Below, piece after piece: positions 36,036-45,223 of a DNA stretch of 64,000 bases (its first letter is position 1; every line of letters starts with the position of its first letter). A model generated the notes under the pieces. It searched no databases, was not told where the DNA came from, and was given only the letters and a program-made list of their open reading frames with translations. The position numbers were made by a program, and so were the translations under genes. Origin of the DNA: a virus; the IMG/VR virus record IMGVR_UViG_3300042568_000467, positions 1 to 64,000 of that record; one strand, 5' to 3'.

Positions 36036-36832
36036 AGCGAGAATGTCTTTCCGTCCACAACGCAAGAGTAGTCTGGAGCAATATGGATCATTTGAATATG
36101 AGGGTAGTCGTTGACAATGTGTGCAATAGCAAAGCCCTTCTGCCAATCATGGTGTTGAGTATACTTCATTCCTGGACCCTTTTCGTCACACATATGGCCA
36201 ATCTCATATCCACGAAGAGTTTCTCCTTCACCATTGTTTCTTAGTTCATATGTTACCATATGTGAAGCAATTCTATGTGAGTGACCTCTAATTAAAGACA
36301 CCTGAAGATCTTCCATATCCTTGCGAACGGAACCAGTTGCTGCAATAGAGATGCCGTGGTGTACGTGCACGTCTCCAAAGCGACGCTTAGGCAATGAGTC
36401 ATAATAAATATAATCGTAGCCTAGGGAGTCCAATGACCAAAGTGATTCTGGGGTCACATCCTTTGCATAATCTGGAAGCTTCTTGTCTATGTAATCAAAG
36501 ATACGTATGTCGTGGTTTCCCAATGCTGAAAACAGTTGTGCATCTGGAAGCATCTCACGAGTCTTTGCATAAAAATCTCTTGCACCCTTTGCCTCATGAC
36601 GCATCATTGGAACAATTAAATCACGACTGTCATCCTTATGAAGCTGAAGAAACTCTGCAGATCTTCCTTCTGTATATTTACTGTAGCAAGCTTGATCGTC
36701 AGTATCCCCAAGATAATCTACTACATCTGGCTTAAACCATTTCATAACTTTAAACCATAGAGCAATCATCTTATCATCTTGATAAGGGAATTGCTGATCG
36801 GATGACAACATCCATTTTAAATCGTTTGTCAT
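36032..36832 (-). CDS. metallophosphoesterase, 266 aa
   Basis: Calcineurin-type phosphoesterase motifs in order: SSDQQFPYQDD (variant of the D-x-H block), DYLGDTDDQACY (GDxxD), FSALGNHDIRIF (GNHD), DVHVHHGIS (H) and LIRGHSHRIA (GHxH). The first motif has SDQQ instead of DxH, so metal coordination there is altered. Phage versions may be phosphatases or nucleases. It is the first gene of the replication block, just after a promoter plus terminator. Confidence 0.8.
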   Translation of the reverse strand: MTNDLKWMLSSDQQFPYQDDKMIALWFKVMKWFKPDVVDYLGDTDDQACYSKYTEGRSAEFLQLHKDDSRDLIVPMMRHEAKGARDFYAKTREMLPDAQLFSALGNHDIRIFDYIDKKLPDYAKDVTPESLWSLDSLGYDYIYYDSLPKRRFGDVHVHHGISIAATGSVRKDMEDLQVSLIRGHSHRIASHMVTYELRNNGEGETLRGYEIGHMCDEKGPGMKYTQHHDWQKGFAIAHIVNDYPHIQMIHIAPDYSCVVDGKTFSL

Positions 36833-36844
36833 TTAACTTCCCTG

Positions 36845-36874
36845 CGTAAAAAAGGGTCACGGAGTCGTGACCTT
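36845..36874 (-). terminator. strong intrinsic terminator in front of the replication block
   Basis: GGTCACG (36872-36866) pairs with CGTGACC (36861-36855) around ACTC, followed by CTTTTTTACG. It stands between the promoter at 36887-36914 and ATG 36832. Confidence 0.85.
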
Positions 36875-36886
36875 GATATTATCTAA

Positions 36887-36914
36887 ATTGTAGCATATTA
36901 AATCAGCCTGTCAA
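36887..36914 (-). promoter_or_regulatory. promoter upstream of the terminator/replication block
   Basis: TTGACA (36914-36909), 16 bases, TACAAT (36892-36887). Predicted start near 36880, eight bases before the terminator stem. Confidence 0.6.
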
Positions 36915-36918
36915 TAGG

Positions 36919-37341
36919 CTAGTGGCAAATTACCATCCAATAAAATCCTATTGTAAATGATGCCTTTGCTGATGAGTTTAAGTAAGCATTTCCAGAAACT
37001 CCAGTCGGACCCAATGTCTTGCTGTCTATTGCAAAGCTAAATACGCTTGGGATGTCTGCAGTTCTTACTGGAGTTATTATAACTGATTTTGGATTTGATT
37101 GTAAAGTAGTTTTAAAATTGATTGTAAAAGGAGTTGCTTTTCCTGGAACCAATGTGACTCCTGTGTGAAGCCCGCCTAATATTTGGCTTGCCGAAACTGT
37201 TTTATTTTCTAGATTTCCAGGTGAATTTCCAGTAGAAGTAGAACCCACTTTTGGAATACTTGCTCTTATTTCTACTAGACGTCTTTCTAGATCTTGTAAT
37301 GCAGCTGCGTCTAAAGGTGTGCCGTCATCAAATGCTGCCAT
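36919..37341 (-). CDS. putative tail appendage protein, 140 aa
   Basis: The N-terminus (FDDGTPLDAAALQDLERRLV) is a trimer-style coiled coil often seen at the start of tail fibre segments; residues 50-140 are a beta-rich tip (KATPFTINFKTTLQSNPKSV...). It ends the late operon, immediately before a promoter and terminator. Probable minor tail or fibre protein. Confidence 0.55.
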   Translation of the reverse strand: MAAFDDGTPLDAAALQDLERRLVEIRASIPKVGSTSTGNSPGNLENKTVSASQILGGLHTGVTLVPGKATPFTINFKTTLQSNPKSVIITPVRTADIPSVFSFAIDSKTLGPTGVSGNAYLNSSAKASFTIGFYWMVICH

Positions 37342-37748
37342 TAAAGTTTTTCTCCTAAATCGTGTGCTGAAATTTCTTTTTCGGAAACCTCAATCATTTT
37401 TGATCTATCTAGACCGTATCTAGTAAAAGAATCTGGGTCTATAATGTGTCTTAGTTTATTCTGTGATACTAGATACATTTTACCATCTGCGACATTCTTG
37501 ATCAAGGTGCCGTCTCTAAACCCTAGTTTTCCAACTAGTTTAATCCCTGATAATGCCGATTCAGTTGCTAATACCGTAGTAAAGCACCAAGACTGTGCGG
37601 CTCTATCCGAAATTAATCTATATCTTTTGCCATCTTTAATCCAGTATGTATCTTTATCTGTTTTAACAGCGATACCTGAGGGGAAATTAGTCGGCTGTGA
37701 TATTGCTAAGATGCTCTGAATAGGCTTCTGCCGCCTCAAATTTATCAT
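37341..37748 (-). CDS. repeat-containing tail-region protein, 135 aa
   Basis: Two similar units are visible, KTDKDTYWIKDGKRYRLISD and NVADGKMYLVSQNKLRHIID, each followed by an F/W-containing loop, a pattern of short beta repeats in secreted or tail proteins. Overlaps the upstream coiled-coil gene by 62 bases, so a downstream start may be used. Function unknown, probably virion-associated by position. Confidence 0.5.
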   Translation of the reverse strand: MINLRRQKPIQSILAISQPTNFPSGIAVKTDKDTYWIKDGKRYRLISDRAAQSWCFTTVLATESALSGIKLVGKLGFRDGTLIKNVADGKMYLVSQNKLRHIIDPDSFTRYGLDRSKMIEVSEKEISAHDLGEKL

Positions 37749-37893
37749 CTTCTACTTTCTTTGCATTTTGTACCTGCTCCAATAGCTGTGTATAATCTGC
37801 ACGTAAAATAGCAATCTGAGTTTCATAACTTGAAACTATCTCACCAATTCTTTGCTGTAGCGCTGTTATAACAAGTTCTGCTTTTTCTGCCAC
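37687..37893 (-). CDS. small coiled-coil protein, 68 aa
   Basis: MAEKAELVITALQQRIGEIV followed by SSYETQIAILRADYTQLLEQ is an uninterrupted amphipathic helix. The LxxxALQQRIGEIVxxYE pattern recurs, as I recall, in small phage proteins after tail genes. Could be a virion or lysis accessory. Confidence 0.6.
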   Translation of the reverse strand: MAEKAELVITALQQRIGEIVSSYETQIAILRADYTQLLEQVQNAKKVEDDKFEAAEAYSEHLSNITAD

Positions 37894-37900
37894 GGTTATC

Positions 37901-38128
37901 CTATTCGGTAATTACAGTCAAAGAATCCTTTTCTTCAACTAGTGCTGCTCTTTTTGTATTCAATAGAGTAATTCTAGAATTTATGTTAGAAACTTGCGAA
38001 GCATCTGCATTTGGCACTGCTTGCAATTCTAGTAAGTCAAGCTGGAGTCCATATATGCTATAGTCTACAGACTTTATGTGCTGTGCTACTAGTCCTAGCT
38101 TCTCTTCATTTGTTAGTTCGATTGTCAT
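37901..38128 (-). CDS. small helical protein, 75 aa (paralogue of 38151-38363)
   Basis: Two-helix hairpin: EEKLGLVAQHIKSVDYSIYG and a second helix from NADASQVSNINSRITLL. It shares with the upstream gene the length, the I-Y-x-L-x-L/I-D/E-L pattern and a P-N centre, suggesting tandem duplication. Located at the end of the tail operon; probably virion-associated. Confidence 0.6.
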   Translation of the reverse strand: MTIELTNEEKLGLVAQHIKSVDYSIYGLQLDLLELQAVPNADASQVSNINSRITLLNTKRAALVEEKDSLTVITE

Positions 38129-38150
38129 TTTTTCCTCCTTTCATATTATA

Positions 38151-38363
38151 TCATTCCGAGACTTCAATGTCTAGGAGTTGATTGATGGCATTTAAAGCCA
38201 TTAAATTATCATTTTTTTCAGACAGTACATTTTGAATGTGTTCATTATTTGGATTAGATTTGGCAGACTCTGCTGCCAGCTCTATATCTAAATTATAAAT
38301 AACTCCCTCAAGTATACTTATCTTACTATTGATAATTTGTATTTTATCTTCCTTGCTTATCAT
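38151..38363 (-). CDS. small helical protein, 70 aa (paralogue of 37901-38128)
   Basis: SKEDKIQIINSKISILEGVI then YNLDIELAAESAKSNPNNEH and a final helix: same helical hairpin plan as the following gene. A CTCCTT ribosome complement precedes both genes. Unknown function. Confidence 0.6.
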   Translation of the reverse strand: MISKEDKIQIINSKISILEGVIYNLDIELAAESAKSNPNNEHIQNVLSEKNDNLMALNAINQLLDIEVSE

Positions 38364-38372
38364 ATTTTCTCC

Positions 38373-41300
38373 TTATAATGCAGCCGTAAATGTAGGGCTG
38401 TTTACGGTGTTTCCTAGTCCATCAGTATATACCATTGCAACTCTTAGCCATCTTGGGGATGTTACTGGGCTAACAGCAACGCTGTAATTTCTTGCTCCAA
38501 TTGAAAGTGGTGATTCTGCAACTGTTGAAAATCCAGAGGTAGAGCTTGTTGAGCTTATTTGAACTCTAAATCCAGTAGCAGTTCCTCCAGTAACAGTTCC
38601 AGGCCCAGTCCAAGACCATCTCTTTCTTCCAGATGTAGGCAAATTGTTACCATCAAATTTAAATCCAGTAGGAGCAGTAGCAGAGTTTGCAACAGCAGTC
38701 CATCTTGCGTATAAGGTAGATTCTGCTGTTAAGTTAAATGTGCTGCCTGCTGCGTAGTTAGTTCCAGTTCCTGCAGCATTTGTATTCCAGCCTGCAAAGT
38801 TACAGTTTGTTCTTGAAAATCCATTTGACTTAACGGTAACGTTTCCGTTTCCAGTTGTTGGAGTCATGGTTCCAGTTCCGCCATTTGCGTTGTAGTTAAG
38901 GTTAAAGCTAGCAACCGTAGAAGAAATTCCACTAGCTGTTGTTGAAGCCGTATTGTATCCGCTAACAGCTTTATTGACAGTAATTGTAGAAGGTGCGTTA
39001 GATCCTAATCCAGAGGCAGTAACTGCACCAGTTGTAGAATTAACCGATCCAGACCCAGCAGTTGCAGACACATATGAATAAGTAGCGCCAGTTTGTGCTC
39101 CAGAGTTTACAGAAGCTGTCCATCCTCCAGCAGCTGACGTTGCTGTACCATATGAAAACGCTACTGCATCAGCATTTGCAGAAGTAATTTGACCACTATA
39201 AAAATAATAAGTTGTTCCATTTGTTCCGACAACTGTATCCCTTACTGCAAACACGTAAGGGGTTCCAGCGGGATCAGCAGGAACTATTGCATATGGATTA
39301 GCTGTTCTAAATGATGATAGCGTGTTACCTCCTGGGGCCACCAAGTTTGATGTGACTGTAGAGTAAAGCAATACTGATGTTATAGATTGAGCATTAGTAT
39401 ATGTACCAGTTGTCCAAGTAATGCTATCAAGATACTTAACAATAGATGTTGAAAATGTATTAGTAGCTCTAACTGTTGGAGCGCTGTTTTGTGATACTTC
39501 AGTTGAGGTCATATTAAATGGGACTCCAGCACTCCAAGCACTTGCTGTAGCTGAAGCTCCTGCAGATGTGTCACCCAATGATACAACTGATCTAATATAC
39601 ATATAGGTTGTTGTTGTACCACCTGGACCAGTAAAATCTGTTAATGGACTAGAAGAACCAGTTGCATCTGGTGTGACCTGTCCTGTTGGTGCATTTGCTG
39701 ATGATATCCAATACATCTGATAATTTGGTCCAGATCCTCCAGAGAATGTAGCAGTAACTGCTCCACCTTGTGGGCCTGGAGTTACAGAAACTGATGTGGG
39801 AGGAAATAAAGCTAAATTAGTTATACCAGAAGTTCTAACATAAGGAGTCCATGTTGTACCGTTTGCGGAAGCAGATACATAAAAGTAGTAGTTGCCACCA
39901 AATGCTGGAGTGTTTCCATTTTTATCTGGGTCTCCAGGTCCCCATGCCCAAGAACCAGAAGATGCTGTTATAGTGCTTCCATTCACAGTTTTTTCTTCAT
40001 CAAAAACTGTAGCTGGGCTTGTTGGCGCTGTAGCGCTACTGCTCCAATAAATTCTATAATATGCTGCGTTTGTTGCGCCAGACCAAGATGCAGTAAGTGT
40101 TGTTGAGCTACCATTATTTGATGCGGTCACTGAAGTAGGTGCGGTTGCAACTGCTGGTATTGTAACTTGAACTCTAGTTGTGCTGTATGAGCTTACATCA
40201 GATCCAGATGTATTTGCCGTAGAAGTCTTTGCAGATCTAACCCAGAAATAATATGTTGATCCAGGCGTTGGTGTAAAACCAGGTGTGTATGTTATAGTAG
40301 TAGTATTTTGCGTTTCACTGCCAGGATCATAGCCAGTGCCGTCGGAAGGATACGTTGTGTTATCAACTCTATACCAAGATTGAAACCACGGGCCAGATCC
40401 ACCAGTATAAGATAAAACAAAAGATGTGCCATTCCATACAACTCCAGTTGGAGTTGGTGCAGATAATGGTGGAGAAACAGTGATTACTCTATTCCTAGTA
40501 CTTCTTGCAGGATCTCCTTGAGGTTCCCATAGCAGAGTTGCAGTATATGTTCCAACTGTATTATAAGTTTTTGTTATACCAGAAAAACCTGGATTGCTAG
40601 TTCCAGTTGAAAAATAATTCCATCCGCTATCTGTATTATCACCAAAATCTATCTTGTATCTTTTTGGATATGATGCATATGTAGTTGTTGGATAGCCTAC
40701 TGTTGATCCAGAAAAAGTAATTGAATTTCCTGTGCTAGGAGTTGTAGATGTAACATTTAGAGTCATTGCAGAAGATGGGGCAATATCAATCATTCCTGGA
40801 AGATCTATGCCAAATGGGTAAGCCCCTATGCTTGGAATATTACCAGTAAAATAGCTTGCAGATGCGTTAGATGAAGTAGATGAAGCTCTTGCACTTAATC
40901 TAAATTCTAATGTCCATCTTGCTACGCCAGTATTGTAAGTTGGACCAGCTATTCCAAATAGACCAGCATCTATCCATTCCCTCCAGACAACAGTTGCTCC
41001 ACCGCTGCCATTTGGTGTAATTGAATATGGTGTTAAATCTACAGGAAATCCTCCGCTATCAGTTGATGTGCTTTGTTGAGCTAAAGTATCCCATCTATGA
41101 TATCTATTTTCTGTTGTTATGTCATTGCGATAAAATCTAGGCTCTAAAAGATAGTGTGTAGTGGGGCTAACATCGATTACGTTTGCCGTCCACACCATAA
41201 CTCCATCAGCAATTACTCTTTGGCTAGATTGATTGTCAAGGATACTGTTGCCATTTATATCGGTAACTGTAACAGATGTAATTGTTGCAACACTTCCAGT

Positions 41301-42215
41301 AGACTTAAAAGAACTAACTGGAGAGTTGCCTGGATGATCTGTGTATGAATTCACAAGAACTATCTCTGCAATTATATAGTTACCAGCTGCAATTCCACCT
41401 GATTCAGTATAAAAGTCAGTGCCAGTAATTGTAGTTCCAGTTCCATTGTATTCGCTATACTGTGATCCGCTTCTTGTATCGTCAATTAGTTGAGGAAAAG
41501 CAAAGGAGTCCAAGTATGTTGTTTTTAAATCTGTTCCACCAGGGGACTTTGATGTATTGCGCCACCATTTAACATATGACCTTGACAGATCCGCTGCTTT
41601 AAACCAAGAATCATTTATCACAAAATCTAAGGTAAGCTGGGCGCTTCCAGAACTATAATTTTCTGAAAGAGTAGAAGAGGTTACGGTTGGCTGCTGTCTA
41701 ATAATTTTAATTGGTGGAGAATACAATGTTGTTCCTGGAGGATAGGGAGAGTCTGTATTAGAAGCAACAAGCTCATAGAATAACCACCATCCGTCAGCCA
41801 TAAATCTTTTGAATCCAATGTCTGTTTCGCTGTTGTTTGTTAGATTATAAATATCTGTTGTCTCTAGTTGATATCTATCTGTATTTCCAGTATTATCCTC
41901 AGAAATTTTCATTCTTCTTGAATTTACGGTAATTGGCTGTGTTCCATTTATGGTTCCATCGTTTCCATATAAGACTGTATTAATAAATTGCGGACTTGTT
42001 GCCCTAGTGCCATTGTATCCACCAGTTCTTATGTCGATAGGATCTGTTAAGCTAGGTGATGGAGCATCTCCTGGCCAAACTTGAATCCAGCCAGTTGTTA
42101 ATTTTGCAAACACCTTGGTTGCAGTTTTCCATCCACCGCTACCAGTACTGGTTTTAGCATATATTTTTTTAATTGCTGACCATGTGGAGGTTCCAGTTTT
42201 TACTCTAATTGGCAT
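38373..42215 (-). CDS. giant tail/fibre protein with Ig, PKD, FN3 and Listeria-Bacteroides repeat domains, 1280 aa
   Basis: The first 45 residues (TSTWSAIKKIYAKTSTGSGG, FAKLTTGWIQVWPGD) match the N-terminal anchor of phage minor tail proteins. Then a long series of beta sandwiches: Ig-like strands, a PKD-like unit (YKIDFGDNTDSGWNYF, TYNTVGTYTATLLW), several fibronectin-III-like units (ATAPTSVTASNNGSSTTLTA), and near residues 1155-1215 a Listeria-Bacteroides repeat (NYNANGGTGTMTPTTGNGNV, then FAGWNTNAAGTGTNYAAGST). Such displayed domains bind carbohydrates on the host or keep phages in mucus or biofilm. Probably the main adsorption appendage. Confidence 0.75.
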   Translation of the reverse strand: MPIRVKTGTSTWSAIKKIYAKTSTGSGGWKTATKVFAKLTTGWIQVWPGDAPSPSLTDPIDIRTGGYNGTRATSPQFINTVLYGNDGTINGTQPITVNSRRMKISEDNTGNTDRYQLETTDIYNLTNNSETDIGFKRFMADGWWLFYELVASNTDSPYPPGTTLYSPPIKIIRQQPTVTSSTLSENYSSGSAQLTLDFVINDSWFKAADLSRSYVKWWRNTSKSPGGTDLKTTYLDSFAFPQLIDDTRSGSQYSEYNGTGTTITGTDFYTESGGIAAGNYIIAEIVLVNSYTDHPGNSPVSSFKSTGSVATITSVTVTDINGNSILDNQSSQRVIADGVMVWTANVIDVSPTTHYLLEPRFYRNDITTENRYHRWDTLAQQSTSTDSGGFPVDLTPYSITPNGSGGATVVWREWIDAGLFGIAGPTYNTGVARWTLEFRLSARASSTSSNASASYFTGNIPSIGAYPFGIDLPGMIDIAPSSAMTLNVTSTTPSTGNSITFSGSTVGYPTTTYASYPKRYKIDFGDNTDSGWNYFSTGTSNPGFSGITKTYNTVGTYTATLLWEPQGDPARSTRNRVITVSPPLSAPTPTGVVWNGTSFVLSYTGGSGPWFQSWYRVDNTTYPSDGTGYDPGSETQNTTTITYTPGFTPTPGSTYYFWVRSAKTSTANTSGSDVSSYSTTRVQVTIPAVATAPTSVTASNNGSSTTLTASWSGATNAAYYRIYWSSSATAPTSPATVFDEEKTVNGSTITASSGSWAWGPGDPDKNGNTPAFGGNYYFYVSASANGTTWTPYVRTSGITNLALFPPTSVSVTPGPQGGAVTATFSGGSGPNYQMYWISSANAPTGQVTPDATGSSSPLTDFTGPGGTTTTYMYIRSVVSLGDTSAGASATASAWSAGVPFNMTSTEVSQNSAPTVRATNTFSTSIVKYLDSITWTTGTYTNAQSITSVLLYSTVTSNLVAPGGNTLSSFRTANPYAIVPADPAGTPYVFAVRDTVVGTNGTTYYFYSGQITSANADAVAFSYGTATSAAGGWTASVNSGAQTGATYSYVSATAGSGSVNSTTGAVTASGLGSNAPSTITVNKAVSGYNTASTTASGISSTVASFNLNYNANGGTGTMTPTTGNGNVTVKSNGFSRTNCNFAGWNTNAAGTGTNYAAGSTFNLTAESTLYARWTAVANSATAPTGFKFDGNNLPTSGRKRWSWTGPGTVTGGTATGFRVQISSTSSTSGFSTVAESPLSIGARNYSVAVSPVTSPRWLRVAMVYTDGLGNTVNSPTFTAAL

Positions 42216-42223
42216 GACTATTC

Positions 42224-45223
42224 CTAATAAGTTATAAAGATATCGCCGACGTGCCCTGTTGTTGTAGCAGGGGCGGAAGTTGTTGATTTAATATAAATAT
42301 TTCTTACGTAAGCTCCAGCTGTTCCTCCTGGATATAACAACGGAGCGCCTTTTCTTAATCTCATTCTTGCATCTACTGTTACGTATGGTCCTGATGGAAC
42401 TGTAGATGTTCCACCAACACTGTTGGTAGAATTTCCAAGATATAGACCTTCTGTAAATTTAAGGGAAGACTTTGTATTAGAGAACATGGCAGATTGTGTT
42501 CCTCCAGCAAGAATCTCTGTGTATCCAGATGATGTAGTACTTTCTAGTCTTAACATTGAATCTGAGCTAATTTTTCCACTTGCTATTGTTACTGTTGGAG
42601 TAAAGTTTGTATTTCCTGTTACAGTGATTGCAGACCCACTTGTGCTATCAGTTGTTTCAGCTAAATCTGAATCGCTTGCTATAGTTAATCCAGATGATGA
42701 AAATGTATCAGAAACAGTAATTGTTGATGCGCCAATACTTGTACCAGTTATGCTTGAGGAAGAAATAGATATACCAGCAAATACTGTTCCATTAAAGAAT
42801 GCATCTCCGCCAGAAGTAAGTCTAAAGTTCTTTGCGGATATTCCTCCAGTATCTAAATTAATGGCTAGGCCAGAACTTGAAAAATTAGACCCATCCGCAG
42901 TTCCAGTATGCGTTCCACCCTTAATAATGCCTGAAGTTATTTTTCCCCCGCTTATGCTTGTTACATTTGTGTTAACTTGTCCTGCTGTAATAAATTGAGA
43001 AACATCTGGAATATCACCTGATGAGGCATATCCAGTAATTACTGCAGACTTCATTACTACAGTTCCATTTGCTTGAACGTAAAAATTAGCAGCCGTGCTT
43101 CTTGCTCCACCAGCCCAGAATACAATATCGCTTGCGGCGTTGCTATTTGGTGTTGCAATACCTGCGGTATAAGATGCACTTGACAATGTAATTTGTGCAT
43201 TAGATGAATCTAGAGATATTGTTCCACTGGTAGATGTTTTTTTAATTGAAGATGCATCTACATCCCATCCACCAATATTTGCACTTCTTGTAGTAAACAA
43301 ACCAGTTGTTGCAGCAATTGTTGTTATACCAGAAACTGTTGCTGAGTTAAATGTTAGTCCAGATGAATTAAGTATATACCCAGCTCCAGTTAAAGATCCG
43401 CCAGAATCTCCTGTAGGCGTTACAGTATTACCACTTATTGTTCCGCTATAAACTGATGCACCAGTTGCCATATTTATGTTTCCGCTAAATGAACCTTTTT
43501 TAGCTCTGAGATCTCCATCTATAACAAATGAAGTTCCATTCCACTCAATATAATTAGATGTGCTTCCACCTACTTTTAATGAAGCTGATTGGCTAGAGTC
43601 TACGTACCAATAATTATTTGTATTGAATACAAGACCACGTTTACCAGTATCTACACCATATCCAAATTTAAATGCTGTGCTATCTGCATCTGTAGGATTT
43701 GCTTTTGCTCTAAAGAATCCAGTTACATCAACGGTGCTTGCAACATATGGGGTACCATCAATAGTAACATTTGCTGAAGACGATACGTAAGAAGAAGATG
43801 TATTATTGTATTCGTCATATGTTGCAACAGCTATTTCGTAAGTTAGGCCTGCACCTAGTCCTGCAAGCCTGTATGAAGTTCCAGTTCCAGGAGAGTCAGC
43901 ATAAGAATAACTTGAAGACGGAGTGGTTACTGGCCTAAACCTTATTCTGTATCCACGTATACCTCCGCCAGTAACGGCTGGCCAAGATATGTCTGAGTAA
44001 CCATTAAATCCTATTGTTCCTGCAGTATCTAGACCTCCAATTGCTGTTACTGATGTTACATTTGCTGGTCCTTCTGTATCTGCAACAACTGGGCTTGTTG
44101 GTGTTACCGATACCGATGTTCCATAAGATCCGTATCCGCCAATATTATCTACAAATCTTGCACGAACCCATCTTTTATTTGTATTTGGAGTAATTGTAAT
44201 TGCTGGATTAGAGGATCCAGAAAATACTTTATTGTATCCAGTTGTTGGTGCAGTACTGCTAGAAGACTCAACTTCTTCAATTTCTATTTTATCAAACGTA
44301 GCGTCTGCTGGGGTTGTATAAGATACACTATAGCCATTGCTTATTGCTGAAGCAACAATTGTTGCAGCAGGTAAGGTATTGGCATAAGATGATAAGCTGA
44401 AAGGAACTGTAGATCCTTCATTTCCATAAATATTAACTGTGCTAACAGAACCGCTAAAAGAAGTTTGAGGTACACCAAATGCTGCTCTATTTTGAGATAA
44501 GCTTAATGTAAAAGATTGAGATGATGTTCCTGGTGTTGGTGGTACGTCAAATACTTTAGATGAGCCTCCGCCAGTTATTGTAACCTTATAATAACTAAAA
44601 TATTCTTCTGCAGGATTATGATTAAATGAAACTCTAAAATTTGTTCCAACCCAAGAACCTACTGCAGAAGTTGGTAATGTCAATGGCACAAGCTTTGGTG
44701 TTTCGAATTGAGCTTCACTAAAATTTGACTCTACGCCAGTAACAGATACGACCTTAAGTTTAACGCTATGGGCTACTGGTGGAACGGCTACGCTTACAGT
44801 TCCTGCTGATTTCAAAAAGCCTACTAGTCTGTATGGGGAACCTACTAGCGTTTCATTTTTTATATATATATTGATTCTATCAAATGCTTGTGTATATGCC
44901 TGACCATTAGCATCAAGCCCGCCCCAAGATATGTTTAGTATTCCGTTAAAATATGTAAGGTCTGTATTTAAAAATTTAGGAACATCTAGAGTTGGAATAT
45001 TAGCAGTCGTTAAAGAAAGCCCTTGAGACCAATCACTTTTTACGCCATCTTCAAAAACATATTGAAATTGAAATGCATAAGGTGAATCTATTTTTAAATT
45101 TGGCACAACAACTGTAAAATTATTTTTATCAGAGGCAGCATTAGCAGCTAAATTTTCTGTAGTAGGATTTTTAATTAAATCTTTAGGATAGTATTTTTGC
45201 CAGTTTGCTGCATCTGATGTCAT
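42224..45223 (-). CDS. tail tip/fibre protein with FN3 and repeated beta segments, 999 aa
   Basis: Residues 1-490 hold five or six FN3-like units (PYAFQFQYVFEDGVKSDWSQ; GYRIRFRPVTTP). From about 520 on (FRAKANPTDADSTAFKFGYG; GLVFNTNNYWYVD; DGDLRAKKGSFSGNINMATG) the sequence changes to T/S/G-rich beta-prism repeats, as in the C-terminal part of lambda J-like host-specificity proteins and DUF1983 regions. It is nine bases from the 1280-residue protein. Probable tail-tip fibre. Confidence 0.72.
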   Translation of the reverse strand: MTSDAANWQKYYPKDLIKNPTTENLAANAASDKNNFTVVVPNLKIDSPYAFQFQYVFEDGVKSDWSQGLSLTTANIPTLDVPKFLNTDLTYFNGILNISWGGLDANGQAYTQAFDRINIYIKNETLVGSPYRLVGFLKSAGTVSVAVPPVAHSVKLKVVSVTGVESNFSEAQFETPKLVPLTLPTSAVGSWVGTNFRVSFNHNPAEEYFSYYKVTITGGGSSKVFDVPPTPGTSSQSFTLSLSQNRAAFGVPQTSFSGSVSTVNIYGNEGSTVPFSLSSYANTLPAATIVASAISNGYSVSYTTPADATFDKIEIEEVESSSSTAPTTGYNKVFSGSSNPAITITPNTNKRWVRARFVDNIGGYGSYGTSVSVTPTSPVVADTEGPANVTSVTAIGGLDTAGTIGFNGYSDISWPAVTGGGIRGYRIRFRPVTTPSSSYSYADSPGTGTSYRLAGLGAGLTYEIAVATYDEYNNTSSSYVSSSANVTIDGTPYVASTVDVTGFFRAKANPTDADSTAFKFGYGVDTGKRGLVFNTNNYWYVDSSQSASLKVGGSTSNYIEWNGTSFVIDGDLRAKKGSFSGNINMATGASVYSGTISGNTVTPTGDSGGSLTGAGYILNSSGLTFNSATVSGITTIAATTGLFTTRSANIGGWDVDASSIKKTSTSGTISLDSSNAQITLSSASYTAGIATPNSNAASDIVFWAGGARSTAANFYVQANGTVVMKSAVITGYASSGDIPDVSQFITAGQVNTNVTSISGGKITSGIIKGGTHTGTADGSNFSSSGLAINLDTGGISAKNFRLTSGGDAFFNGTVFAGISISSSSITGTSIGASTITVSDTFSSSGLTIASDSDLAETTDSTSGSAITVTGNTNFTPTVTIASGKISSDSMLRLESTTSSGYTEILAGGTQSAMFSNTKSSLKFTEGLYLGNSTNSVGGTSTVPSGPYVTVDARMRLRKGAPLLYPGGTAGAYVRNIYIKSTTSAPATTTGHVGDIFITY

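Noticed and set aside
35847-36146. 99-residue version of the zinc-ribbon gene
   Set aside because: Its first 37 codons overlap the metallophosphoesterase C-terminus; ATG 36035 overlapping the esterase stop is a better start.
42423-42998. 191-codon plus-strand frame
   Set aside because: Opposite a T/S/G-rich tail protein gene that is continuous with good start and neighbours; Val/Pro-rich artefact.
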